A stretch of 6,547 bases of DNA. Origin: an uncultured Veillonella sp. (GTDB taxonomy: Bacteria > Bacillota_C > Negativicutes > Veillonellales > Veillonellaceae). The notes beneath the pieces are model-generated. The model was not told the DNA's origin. It saw only the letters and a program-made list of their open reading frames with translations, and did no database searches. The DNA lies in assembly GCA_900765235.1 (NCBI GenBank), contig CAAFRK010000024.1, positions 1 to 6,547 on the forward strand, given 5' to 3'. Positions 1 through 6,312 of this stretch are shown here, piece by piece. Positions within the stretch are counted from its first letter, which is position 1. Each line of letters starts with the position of its first letter. The translations under genes and the position numbers were made by a program.

Positions 1-3000
1 ACGACCGATTGTGTTGTATGTCAATGTAGGATGATCGGCAGTCAACGTTTCGATATGACCACCTGGTAACAAGCCTAATTTGATAAGGGCTTGGAAACCA
101 TTACAAATACCGAGTACAAGGCCATCTTGTTTGTACAAGAGGTTTTCTAAACCTTCTGCACGGTATGGATTGCGGAAGAGGGTAGCCATGAATTTGCCAG
201 AACCATCTGGTTCATCACCAGCACTGAAGCCACCAGGGAACATAAGAATTTGGGATTCTGCCAATTTCGTTTTAATTACATCGATAGATTCTTTTAACTG
301 TTCTGGTGTTTGGTTACGAATGACTACGATATCTGTTTCTGCACCAGCACGCTCAAAGGCACGAGGGGAATCAAATTCGCAGTTTGTACCAGGGAATACA
401 GGGATGAGCACTTTAGGTTTAGCCCCTAAGGATGCACTGCGAGGTTTAGCATGTTGATCATGGATATACGCCACTGCTTCGCCAGTGCCGTTTGGCGCAT
501 GCATAGGGAAGATATCGTTTAATGGAGCTTCATAAGCTGCTTGAATTTCTTTAAGAGATACGGATTGGTCGGCCCATTCAATAACAGGATTTGCTTGTGT
601 TGCACCTATTACTTTAAGACCTGGTAATTCTAAGAGATAATTAACAGCTTTAATATCTACCTCTACGATAAATGCACCAAGAGCTGGTTGGAAGATAGCG
701 CGTTCCGCATATTTATCGAATTTAACACCAATGTTGTTGCCGAGAGCCATTTTTGTGACTGCTTCAGGAATGCCACCTTGGTCAACTACATAAGCAGAGT
801 AAACGCGACCTTTTTCAATCTGTTCTTGTAAGACTTCACAGTTTTCCTTGAATCGATCCCAATCTGGAGTGTCATCGTATGTACGAGGTACATCGAAGAA
901 TACAAGGCGATGATCCACGCCTTTAAGGTCTTGGCTTACAATGTTATCTACCTGGGCTGTACCAACTGCAAAGGATACGAGGGTAGGAGGAACTGTAAGG
1001 TCCATAAAAGTACCGCTCATAGAATCTTTACCGCCAATAGCGCCAATTTCAAGTTCTTTTTGAGCTTTATAGGCCCCGAGAAGGGCTGCTACAGGTTTGC
1101 CCCAAGATTCTTTAGAATTGAGGCGTTCAAAGTATTCTTGTAATGTTAAGTATGCATCTTCACGACGACCGCCAAGAGCTACTAATTTTGCGACAGATAA
1201 AAGTACTGCATATTGTGCGCCATGGTATGGACTCCAAGCAGATAATTCTGGTACGAAGCCATGTGTCATGATGCTCGCAGTTGTAGTTTCACCATTTAAT
1301 ACAGGTAATTTTGCGACCATACCTTGGGTAGGCGTCTTTTGGAACTTGCCACCGAATGGCATGAGCACTGTATTAGCACCAACAGTGCTATCGAAGCGTT
1401 CTGCTAAACCTTGTTGGGAAGCGGCATTTAAATCGGATACTGCGTCAAGCCACTTTTCTTTGAAGTTATCTGCGCTTGAAGAACCGCGTAAGAAGTAAGA
1501 ACGATCTGCTGGAGCTGTTACGATAGCCTCTTGTTGTTGGCTAGCACCATTTGTATTTAAGAAGTCGCGGCTGATATCTACGATTGTTTCGCCGTTCCAG
1601 TTCATGATGAGACGATTTGTATCAGTTACATCAGCAACAACGGTGCATTCTAAGTTTTCTTCGTCGCAGTAGGCTTTGAATGCGTCTACATCAGCTGCGG
1701 CGATGACACAAGCCATACGTTCTTGAGATTCAGAGATGGCTAGCTCTGTACCGTCAAGGCCAGCGTATTTTTTAGGAACTAAATCAAGATTGATAGTTAC
1801 ACCATCTGTTAATTCACCGATAGCAACAGATACACCGCCTGCACCAAAGTCATTACAACGTTTAATAAGAGTTGTTACTTCACCGCGACGGAAGAGGCGT
1901 TGAATTTTACGTTCTGTAAGGGCATTGCCTTTTTGAACCTCTGCACCACATGTGGAAAGGGATTCTACGGTATGTTCTTTAGAGGAACCAGTAGCGCCAC
2001 CACAGCCATCACGGCCAGTTTTACCGCCCAGCAATACTACTACATCGCCTGCAACTGGTACTTCACGGCGTACTTGATTGCGAGGTGCTGCACCGATAAC
2101 CGCACCGATTTCCATGCGTTTAGCTACATAACCAGGATGGTAATATTCTTTTACTTCACCTGTAGCAAGGCCGATTTGGTTGCCGTAAGAGGAGTAGCCA
2201 CGAGCAGCTTCTTGGGTAATTTTCTTTTGTGGTAATTTGCCTTCTAATGTATCTTCAAGGCTAGTATGAGGGTCGCCAGCGCCTGTAACACGCATAGCTT
2301 GGTATACATAAGCACGACCGCTCAATGGATCGCGGATACAGCCACCTAAGCAAGTTGCAGCACCACCAAATGGTTCGATTTCAGTAGGGTGGTTATGAGT
2401 TTCGTTTTTGAATAATAACAACCATTCTTCGGTTTTGCCGTTTACATCAACAGGAACGATGATTGTACATGCATTGATTTCATCGGATTCATCAAGATTT
2501 GTTAAACCGCCTGCATGACGCAACTCTTTGACTGCTAGTGTTGCCATGTCCATGAGGGAGCGAGCCTTTTTCTTTGTTGTATATAGCTCAGCGCGGCCTT
2601 CCATGTATTCTTCAAGGGCTTCTTTTACAGCACCTGTGAAACGACTATCCTCAATGGTAATATCCGTTAATTCCGTCATAAATGTAGTGTGACGGCAGTG
2701 GTCGGACCAATAGGTATCGAAGAGGCGAATTTCTGTAATGGTAGGATTGCGGTGTTCTACCTCTGCATATTGTTGCTTAATTAATTTGAGGTCTGCCAAT
2801 GTCATAGCGAGACCATAGCTATCGATGAGGGCTTCTAAATCAGCATCGCTCATGTCTGTAAAACCGTCGATTGTTGCCACTGGTTTAGGATCTTCTAATT
2901 CAAGGGCCAATGTAGTTGGCAATTCAAGACTCGCTTCGCGGGAATCTACTGGGTTAATGTAGTACGCTTTGATAGCCTCTTCTTGTTCTTTTGTGAAAGT

Positions 3001-3363
3001 GCCTTCGATGGCGAATACACGAGCACATCGAACGATGTGGCCAGATGTAAGGGTGAGCATGGAAATACATTGCTCAGCACTGTCTGCGCGTTGGTCGTAT
3101 TGACCTGGTACATATTCAACAGCGAAAACGAAACCTTGTACAGCTGGGATTTCTTCTAATACTGTATCTACAGGAGGCTCGGAGAAGATAAGGTTTTTGG
3201 CAGCCTCTAAATCTTTTGCATCTACATGTTCGATATCATAACGCTCGTAGATGGTTACCCCTGTAGCAGGCATAGATAATTCCTGTTGTAAGGTTTGTAA
3301 CATGCGTTGTGCTTCTTGGTTGAAAGATTCTCGTTTTGTTACGAATAATCGTTGTATAGCCAT
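1..3363 (-). CDS. purL: Phosphoribosylformylglycinamidine synthase, single-chain type (partial, C-terminus off the left edge)
   Basis: Catalyses the fourth step of de novo purine synthesis in the cytoplasm: FGAR + glutamine + ATP to FGAM. The frame is open from the ATG at 3363-3361 to the window edge (1121 codons, no stop). Visible in order: a PurS-like N-terminal part (about residues 1-150); the synthetase core with WSDHCRHTTF (219-228), FKNETHNHPTEIEPFGG (318 onward), GGKTGRDGCGGATGS (446-460), NDFGAGG (504-510) and IGGKDSMSGTF (776-786); then a class I glutaminase domain starting near KVLIPVFPGTNCEFD (984-998), with GGFSAGDE and the nucleophile motif LGICNGFQ, catalytic Cys at about 1087. 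The His/Glu part of the glutaminase triad lies beyond the edge; family members of this clostridial type are, as I recall, roughly 1250 residues. One chain replaces the separate PurS, PurL and PurQ of Bacillus. The start is fixed by AGGAGG at 3369-3374, five bases before ATG. No internal frameshift seen. Confidence 0.97.
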   Translation of the reverse strand, partial: MAIQRLFVTKRESFNQEAQRMLQTLQQELSMPATGVTIYERYDIEHVDAKDLEAAKNLIFSEPPVDTVLEEIPAVQGFVFAVEYVPGQYDQRADSAEQCISMLTLTSGHIVRCARVFAIEGTFTKEQEEAIKAYYINPVDSREASLELPTTLALELEDPKPVATIDGFTDMSDADLEALIDSYGLAMTLADLKLIKQQYAEVEHRNPTITEIRLFDTYWSDHCRHTTFMTELTDITIEDSRFTGAVKEALEEYMEGRAELYTTKKKARSLMDMATLAVKELRHAGGLTNLDESDEINACTIIVPVDVNGKTEEWLLLFKNETHNHPTEIEPFGGAATCLGGCIRDPLSGRAYVYQAMRVTGAGDPHTSLEDTLEGKLPQKKITQEAARGYSSYGNQIGLATGEVKEYYHPGYVAKRMEIGAVIGAAPRNQVRREVPVAGDVVVLLGGKTGRDGCGGATGSSKEHTVESLSTCGAEVQKGNALTERKIQRLFRRGEVTTLIKRCNDFGAGGVSVAIGELTDGVTINLDLVPKKYAGLDGTELAISESQERMACVIAAADVDAFKAYCDEENLECTVVADVTDTNRLIMNWNGETIVDISRDFLNTNGASQQQEAIVTAPADRSYFLRGSSSADNFKEKWLDAVSDLNAASQQGLAERFDSTVGANTVLMPFGGKFQKTPTQGMVAKLPVLNGETTTASIMTHGFVPELSAWSPYHGAQYAVLLSVAKLVALGGRREDAYLTLQEYFERLNSKESWGKPVAALLGAYKAQKELEIGAIGGKDSMSGTFMDLTVPPTLVSFAVGTAQVDNIVSQDLKGVDHRLVFFDVPRTYDDTPDWDRFKENCEVLQEQIEKGRVYSAYVVDQGGIPEAVTKMALGNNIGVKFDKYAERAIFQPALGAFIVEVDIKAVNYLLELPGLKVIGATQANPVIEWADQSVSLKEIQAAYEAPLNDIFPMHAPNGTGEAVAYIHDQHAKPRSASLGAKPKVLIPVFPGTNCEFDSPRAFERAGAETDIVVIRNQTPEQLKESIDVIKTKLAESQILMFPGGFSAGDEPDGSGKFMATLFRNPYRAEGLENLLYKQDGLVLGICNGFQALIKLGLLPGGHIETLTADHPTLTYNTIGR

Positions 3364-3368
3364 TGTAG

Positions 3369-3374
3369 CCTCCT
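3369..3374 (-). promoter_or_regulatory. purL ribosome binding site
   Basis: A perfect AGGAGG on the minus strand lies five bases upstream of the ATG at 3363-3361. It settles the start codon of purL and predicts strong translation. Confidence 0.9.
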
Positions 3375-3412
3375 GTAATGTATATAATTCCCTGTGGGAT
3401 ATTGACAAATTA

Positions 3413-3441
3413 AGTATAGTCGGTCTAGACTTATAAGTAAA
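3413..3441 (-). promoter_or_regulatory. Predicted sigma-A promoter of purL
   Basis: On the minus strand, TTTACT (3441-3436, four of six consensus bases) is followed after exactly 17 bases by TATACT (3418-3413, five of six). Transcription would start near 3406, giving a leader of about 43 nt before the ATG. That is too short for a purine, PRPP or ZTP riboswitch, so control is more likely by a DNA-binding protein. The -35 box lies inside the inverted repeat at 3433-3456. Confidence 0.7.
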
Positions 3442-3456
3442 GATAATCTTACTTAT
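3433..3456. promoter_or_regulatory. Inverted repeat over the purL -35 box, candidate operator
   Basis: Perfect 8-bp arms, ATAAGTAA (3433-3440) and TTACTTAT (3449-3456), flank an 8-bp spacer. The spacer itself holds GAT/ATC symmetry, so nearly the whole 24 bp is dyad-symmetric. It covers the predicted purL -35 hexamer and is centred near -38 of purL. Size, AT-richness and placement in a divergent promoter region suit a dimeric regulator, most simply the adjacent LysR-type protein. That pairing is inference; the symmetry and position are seen directly. Confidence 0.55.
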
Positions 3457-3481
3457 GAAAAGATTAGAAATACTAATAAAT

Positions 3482-3523
3482 ATGAAAGGTTCATGAAGGT
3501 CATAAGACCTAACTTTCATGAAG
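3482..3523. repeat. Nested inverted repeat with two TTCATGAAG copies in the purL/lysR intergenic region
   Basis: ATGAAAG (3482-3488) pairs with CTTTCAT (3513-3519), and inside it AGGTC (3497-3501) pairs with GACCT (3506-3510) around a four-base ATAA centre. The same stretch carries TTCATGAAG twice (3490-3498 and 3515-3523), each containing the 8-bp palindrome TTCATGAA, 25 bp apart. There is no T-run after it, so it does not look like a terminator. It lies upstream of both divergent promoters and could be a second regulator site; its function is unknown. Confidence 0.5.
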
Positions 3524-3560
3524 ATTTCTACATATTCATTATATATTGAGAGTCTATAGT

Positions 3561-3566
3561 TATAAT
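3561..3566 (+). promoter_or_regulatory. Possible -10 element for the LysR-type gene
   Basis: A perfect TATAAT lies 64 bases upstream of the ATG at 3631, which would give a leader of about 58 nt. No convincing -35 hexamer sits 16-18 bases upstream (the region is AT-rich). The promoter is therefore weak, activator-dependent, or elsewhere in this interval. Confidence 0.35.
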
Positions 3567-3590
3567 AGGGTAATGATATGTGTATTTAAA

Positions 3591-3604
3591 AGTAAGACGT
3601 TACT
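3591..3604. promoter_or_regulatory. Small inverted repeat in the lysR leader, possible autoregulatory site
   Basis: AGTAA (3591-3595) and TTACT (3600-3604) form a dyad with a four-base spacer. The same half-site words, AGTAA and TTACT, form the core of the longer dyad over the purL -35 box, and AAGTAAGA occurs here (3590-3597) and on the minus strand of that dyad (3454-3447). Sharing suggests, but does not prove, one regulator acting on both genes. Confidence 0.3.
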
Positions 3605-3617
3605 ATTAGTATATAAC

Positions 3618-3624
3618 AGAGGTG
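3618..3624 (+). promoter_or_regulatory. Ribosome binding site that fixes the LysR start at 3631
   Basis: AGAGGTG ends six bases before the ATG at 3631. The alternative in-frame GTG at 3622 lies within this Shine-Dalgarno sequence and has no good site of its own upstream, so the ATG is the better start. Confidence 0.75.
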
Positions 3625-3630
3625 AATAAA

Positions 3631-4536
3631 ATGGCAGTATCTGCAGATTTATATAGAACCTTTTTAGGGGTAGGCTTATATTTATCCTTTTCCCGTGCCG
3701 CCAAAGAGTTAGGCGTTTCTCAATCCGCCATCAGCCAAAGTATTAAGCAATTAGAAGGCGAACTTAATATGCCTCTTTTTGTGCGAACTACAAAATCTGT
3801 AGGGTTCACGCCAGAAGGCAAAGAATTATTTGATACAGTAGCTAAAGCCTTTTCCATTCTTGATAATGGGGTAACTCAATTGCAAGAACGTGTTAGCCAA
3901 GCTTATGAAAGCTTAAATCTGGCTGCTACAGACACATTATGTCGCCATTTCTTATTACCTTACTTCCATAAATGGCAATTGCAAGAAAGTGAAATCGGAC
4001 TACATATCATTAACCGCCCATCCCCTGATTGTGTAGAGTTAGTACTCAACAAAGAAGCACAGTTAGCGGTGGTTAACGATTATGAAGGCTTGCGTGATAA
4101 TCCTCAACTAGAGGTAACTACATTAGCTACAATTCAAGATGTATTTGTTGGTGGTCCTGACTATAAAGGGGCAGGCTTCTTTGATCAAGGCCGTCTTCTT
4201 AATGAGCCTATTTTGCTCTTGCATAAAGGTTCTGCGAGCCGTACATTCTTTGATGAAGTAACTCATGGCGCATGCCGTAAACCGCGCTTTGAATTGGGTA
4301 GCGTCGATGTGCTACTTGATCTTGTAGAAATTAACATGGGGATTTCTATGTTGCCTAACCATGTAGTGCAACAAAAGATGCAAGAAGGTACAGTGGTACG
4401 TATCGATACAGATATTCCAGTGCCAACACGTGATATTGTACTTGTCCGTTCTCGTTTGGTACCTCAATCTGAAGGGGCTGCGCGCTTTACATCCTTGCTC
4501 GTTAATCGTGAAAGCACACGCGATAAGGTCTTATAA
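3631..4536 (+). CDS. LysR-family transcriptional regulator
   Basis: A 301-residue protein of standard LysR-family length. The N-terminal winged helix-turn-helix is clear: FSRAAKELGVSQSAISQSIKQLE (residues 20-42), then LFVRTT (49-54) and FTPEG (59-63), the classic LysR signature. A linker helix follows to about residue 90, and the rest is the ligand-sensing, periplasmic-binding-protein-like domain, which is too variable to name its effector. The gene is divergent from purL with a 267-bp gap, the usual arrangement for a LysR regulator and its target, and an intrinsic terminator follows directly, so it is probably monocistronic. With purL on one side and xpt on the other, a purine-related signal is plausible but is inference. 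It is not related to Bacillus PurR, which has a phosphoribosyltransferase-like domain. Start chosen at 3631 from the Shine-Dalgarno sequence rather than the GTG at 3622. Confidence 0.93.
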   Translation: MAVSADLYRTFLGVGLYLSFSRAAKELGVSQSAISQSIKQLEGELNMPLFVRTTKSVGFTPEGKELFDTVAKAFSILDNGVTQLQERVSQAYESLNLAATDTLCRHFLLPYFHKWQLQESEIGLHIINRPSPDCVELVLNKEAQLAVVNDYEGLRDNPQLEVTTLATIQDVFVGGPDYKGAGFFDQGRLLNEPILLLHKGSASRTFFDEVTHGACRKPRFELGSVDVLLDLVEINMGISMLPNHVVQQKMQEGTVVRIDTDIPVPTRDIVLVRSRLVPQSEGAARFTSLLVNRESTRDKVL

Positions 4537-4541
4537 TAATG

Positions 4542-4581
4542 AGACACACTTTATGAGAATTTTCAGAAAGTGTGTCTTTTT
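4542..4581 (+). terminator. Intrinsic terminator of the LysR-type gene
   Basis: A perfect 11-bp stem (4542-4552 with 4567-4577) with a 14-nt loop runs into TTTTT (4577-4581). It begins six bases after the stop codon. The upstream side has no A-run, so it should act only on plus-strand transcripts. It separates lysR from the xpt operon. Confidence 0.9.
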
Positions 4582-4720
4582 ATATTTTAGAGTACTGTTA
4601 TCTGTGCTATATTATATTGTTATAAACCTACTGAATTTTATAATTTAGTGTGGAAAGTTTTGAAGTCTTAAAGAGAGCTATTTTTCTAGCTGTATTGTTA
4701 AGTCTTTTACTTGATATAGG
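4582..4720. other. Non-coding gap between the lysR terminator and the xpt promoter
   Basis: AT-rich with no supported gene. It holds a small hairpin, AGCTA (4676-4680) with TAGCT (4687-4691), flanked by two copies of AAGTCTT (4663-4669 and 4700-4706). A possible extended -10 element, TG-C-TATATT (4605-4613), could give a longer xpt transcript, but its -35 region is poor. The conserved bases of a purine riboswitch and a PurBox are both absent here. Confidence 0.4.
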
Positions 4721-4750
4721 TTGACCCTAAGGGGTTATTTACGTTAAAAT
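4721..4750 (+). promoter_or_regulatory. Predicted sigma-A promoter of the xpt operon
   Basis: TTGACC (4721-4726, five of six) and TAAAAT (4745-4750, five of six) are separated by 18 bases. Transcription would begin near 4757, leaving a leader of only about 27 nt. The spacer begins in a small dyad (ACCC-TAAG-GGGT, 4724-4735 region) that also overlaps the -35 box, so a repressor site here is possible. Confidence 0.6.
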
Positions 4751-4769
4751 TTAAAGATAGTTATGCTGC

Positions 4770-4775
4770 GGAGGT
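4770..4775 (+). promoter_or_regulatory. xpt ribosome binding site
   Basis: GGAGGT lies eight bases before the ATG at 4784. An upstream ATG at 4763 reads into a TAA after four codons and is not a competing start. Confidence 0.85.
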
Positions 4776-4783
4776 AAGAGCAC

Positions 4784-5359
4784 ATGGAATTATTAAAACA
4801 ACGCATTCGTGAAGAGGGGATTGTCCTCAATAATCGCGTGCTAAAAGTAGATGGTTTCTTGAATCATCAAATCGATCCACAATTGTTTAAAGCAATCGGT
4901 AAAGAAATCGCCGATCGTTACCGTGATGCAGGTGTACAACGTATTGTTACTATTGAAGCATCTGGCATTGCATTGGCGTTGATGGCTGCTCTTGAACTTG
5001 ATGTGCCATTAGTATTTGCGCGTAAGAAAAAATCTATTCTTATGGTAGATGATGTATATCATAGTGTTGTGTACTCTTATACAAAAGAGGAAAACTACGA
5101 TATTACTATTTCTAAAAAATTCTTGCCAGCCGGTGAAAAAGTGTTGATTATCGATGACTTCTTGGCATCTGGTGAGGCTGCTATGGGCCTTGCTAAATTG
5201 GTAGAAGACGCTGGTGATGAAGTGGTTGGTATGGCGATCGCTATCGAAAAATCCTTCCAACCTGGTCGTGAACGCCTTGAAAATGCAGGGTATCGTGTTG
5301 AGTCTTTAGTTCGTATTAAAGAATTTAAAGACAATGGTTGTGTATTTATTGAAGACTAA
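4784..5359 (+). CDS. xpt: Xanthine phosphoribosyltransferase
   Basis: Purine salvage enzyme of the cytoplasm that joins xanthine to PRPP to give XMP, the precursor of GMP. The 191-residue protein matches Bacillus subtilis Xpt (194 residues) nearly end to end as I recall that sequence: VLKVDGFLNHQIDP (residues 19-32), TIEASGIA (56-63), VFARKKKS (77-84), the PRPP-binding loop VLIIDDFLASGEA (120-132) and EKSFQPGR (155-162), whose Lys contacts the purine base in this family. No key residue is missing. It is the first gene of a probable operon; the next gene starts 26 bases after its stop. Unlike Bacillus xpt, no guanine riboswitch or PurBox is visible upstream, so its control differs or lies with another protein. 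Adenine or hypoxanthine-guanine phosphoribosyltransferases are ruled out by the N-terminal FLNHQIDP and the EKSFQPGR motif. Confidence 0.96.
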   Translation: MELLKQRIREEGIVLNNRVLKVDGFLNHQIDPQLFKAIGKEIADRYRDAGVQRIVTIEASGIALALMAALELDVPLVFARKKKSILMVDDVYHSVVYSYTKEENYDITISKKFLPAGEKVLIIDDFLASGEAAMGLAKLVEDAGDEVVGMAIAIEKSFQPGRERLENAGYRVESLVRIKEFKDNGCVFIED

Positions 5360-5385
5360 TAGTCTGATTATTTGTAGAGGGAATT

Positions 5386-5835
5386 ATGAATCAAAAAGCA
5401 GAAAAATTTGACTTACTCGTTGCTGACTTAAATAAAGGCGGTAACTCTTGGTTTACAAAGGAAGAAATGACAGATGACCTTCATACAGTCGTTTACCACG
5501 GCCGTTTGGATGTTCATGAGCATAGCTTGCCTGTATTCATCGTTGTGGATGATTCTGCATTCTCCTATGCACGTATTGCTATCACAACAACATCTATTGA
5601 TGAAAAAGTGATTCCTGCTGTGTTGAAAGAACTTAACACATTGAATCAAGATTATAAAGTATCTAAATACTATGTGAGCAATGAAGACAAAAACATCTAT
5701 ATGGATGTGTCTGTTCCTGGTTTGACTGAGCAATTTGATCCTACAGTAGTAGTTAATTTATTGCTTGAAGTCGTTCAACCACATTTAGATGCTGTACATA
5801 AAGGCATTCTTAAAGTAGCTGGTTTAGCTAAATAG
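5386..5835 (+). CDS. Conserved hypothetical protein, YbjN / secretion-chaperone-like fold (first of a tandem pair)
   Basis: A 149-residue soluble, acidic protein with no signal peptide or membrane segment. I do not recognise a named family with certainty. The order of elements resembles the YbjN / type III secretion chaperone-like alpha-beta fold: an N-terminal helix, TVVYHGRL (34-41), a hydrophobic strand LPVFIVVDDSAFSYARIAI (48-66), a helix with LNTLN (83-87), strands KYYVSNEDKNIYMDVSV (94-110), then a C-terminal amphipathic helix (about 118-145). The function is unknown; proteins of this fold bind other proteins rather than catalyse reactions. It has a Shine-Dalgarno AGAGG (5376-5380) and lies 26 bases after xpt and 8 bases before its own paralogue, so the three are probably co-transcribed. 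The protein is clearly homologous to the next gene product, sharing the start MNxKAxxFD and TVVY at a constant offset of three residues. Real coding sequence is very likely; the fold call is tentative. Confidence 0.85.
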   Translation: MNQKAEKFDLLVADLNKGGNSWFTKEEMTDDLHTVVYHGRLDVHEHSLPVFIVVDDSAFSYARIAITTTSIDEKVIPAVLKELNTLNQDYKVSKYYVSNEDKNIYMDVSVPGLTEQFDPTVVVNLLLEVVQPHLDAVHKGILKVAGLAK

Positions 5836-5838
5836 AGG
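5834..5838 (+). promoter_or_regulatory. Ribosome binding site overlapping the upstream stop codon
   Basis: AGAGG shares two bases with the TAG stop (5833-5835) of the first paralogue and lies five bases before the ATG at 5844. This tight arrangement suggests translational coupling of the two paralogues and similar amounts of both proteins. Confidence 0.65.
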
Positions 5839-5843
5839 TTGTT

Positions 5844-6284
5844 ATGAATCCTAAAGCATTATTATTTGATAAGTTTTTAAAAGACGAAGAAATCACATCC
5901 TTTGAACGTAAGGATTTTGAGGATGAAGACGGTACTGTTGTATACCGTTCTTACATTAAATCCCCGTTGTGGGATATGCCGTTATTTGTCATTCTTGATA
6001 ATAGTATTTATAGTGTTATTCGTTTGGTGTTAGGCCCTGAAAAGGTAACAGCACAAAATATGAATGCCTTGAATGCGTTGATCAACCGCGACAATGCGAC
6101 ATACAAAAACTATAAGCTATATATTGATGAACAAGATTCCAGTCTGTATTTAGACTGTGTATACATGTGTGGTGACGATGCGTTTGAACCAGCATTAATG
6201 TATGCATTGATGTCTTCTATCGTAGACTATGTCCCTGAAGCTGTAGGCGAGTTGAAAGCTGCTTTTGAAAGTAGCACACACTAA
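5844..6284 (+). CDS. Conserved hypothetical protein, paralogue of the upstream gene (second of the tandem pair)
   Basis: A 146-residue acidic, soluble protein without signal peptide or membrane segment. It follows its paralogue by eight bases and aligns with it over the full length. Matches include MNPKALLFD (1-9), TVVY (31-34), the strand MPLFVILDNSIYSVIRL (45-61) against the first copy's LPVFIVVDD strand, YKNYKLYIDEQDSSLYLD (87-104), and FEP plus the C-terminal helix (about 115-142). The pair arose by an old duplication: structure-determining hydrophobic positions are kept while most surface residues differ. As for the first copy, a YbjN / secretion-chaperone-like fold is my best guess, and a heterodimer of the two products would be a natural hypothesis. 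No enzymatic motif is visible. It is the last gene of the xpt operon, followed by a terminator about 50 bases downstream. Confidence 0.85.
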   Translation: MNPKALLFDKFLKDEEITSFERKDFEDEDGTVVYRSYIKSPLWDMPLFVILDNSIYSVIRLVLGPEKVTAQNMNALNALINRDNATYKNYKLYIDEQDSSLYLDCVYMCGDDAFEPALMYALMSSIVDYVPEAVGELKAAFESSTH

Positions 6285-6312
6285 TTAATAACAAATACAG
6301 ACTAAGGACCGT

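Noticed and set aside
80..2235. Several plus-strand open frames of 77-133 codons (80-457, 910-1143, 1097-1498, 1900-2235)
   Set aside because: All lie antisense to purL, whose minus-strand frame encodes every expected PurL motif. They have no recognisable protein signature or linked ribosome binding sites.
3251..3436. Plus-strand open frame of 61 codons across the purL start
   Set aside because: It overlaps the purL 5' end and promoter, is cysteine-rich without family resemblance, and is explained by chance opposite a coding strand.
3622..3630. GTG at 3622 as the start of the LysR-type protein
   Set aside because: The GTG is part of the Shine-Dalgarno sequence for the ATG at 3631 and lacks an upstream site of its own. 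LysR proteins usually have only a few residues before the first helix, which fits the ATG.
3364..3630. PurBox in the purL/lysR intergenic region
   Set aside because: No CCGAAC or GTTCGG word occurs in this interval on either strand, so PurR control of purL is not supported here.
4430..4648. Plus-strand open frame of 72 codons overlapping the end of lysR
   Set aside because: It lies out of frame over a well supported gene and its terminator, with no family resemblance.
4620..4783. Purine (guanine) riboswitch upstream of xpt
   Set aside because: Expected from Bacillus, but the conserved core words of the aptamer are not visible and the predicted leader is too short.
5009..5733. Minus-strand open frames opposite xpt and the first paralogue (5009-5260, 5095-5334, 5428-5733)
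   Set aside because: They are antisense shadows of well supported genes, with no ribosome binding sites or recognisable domains.
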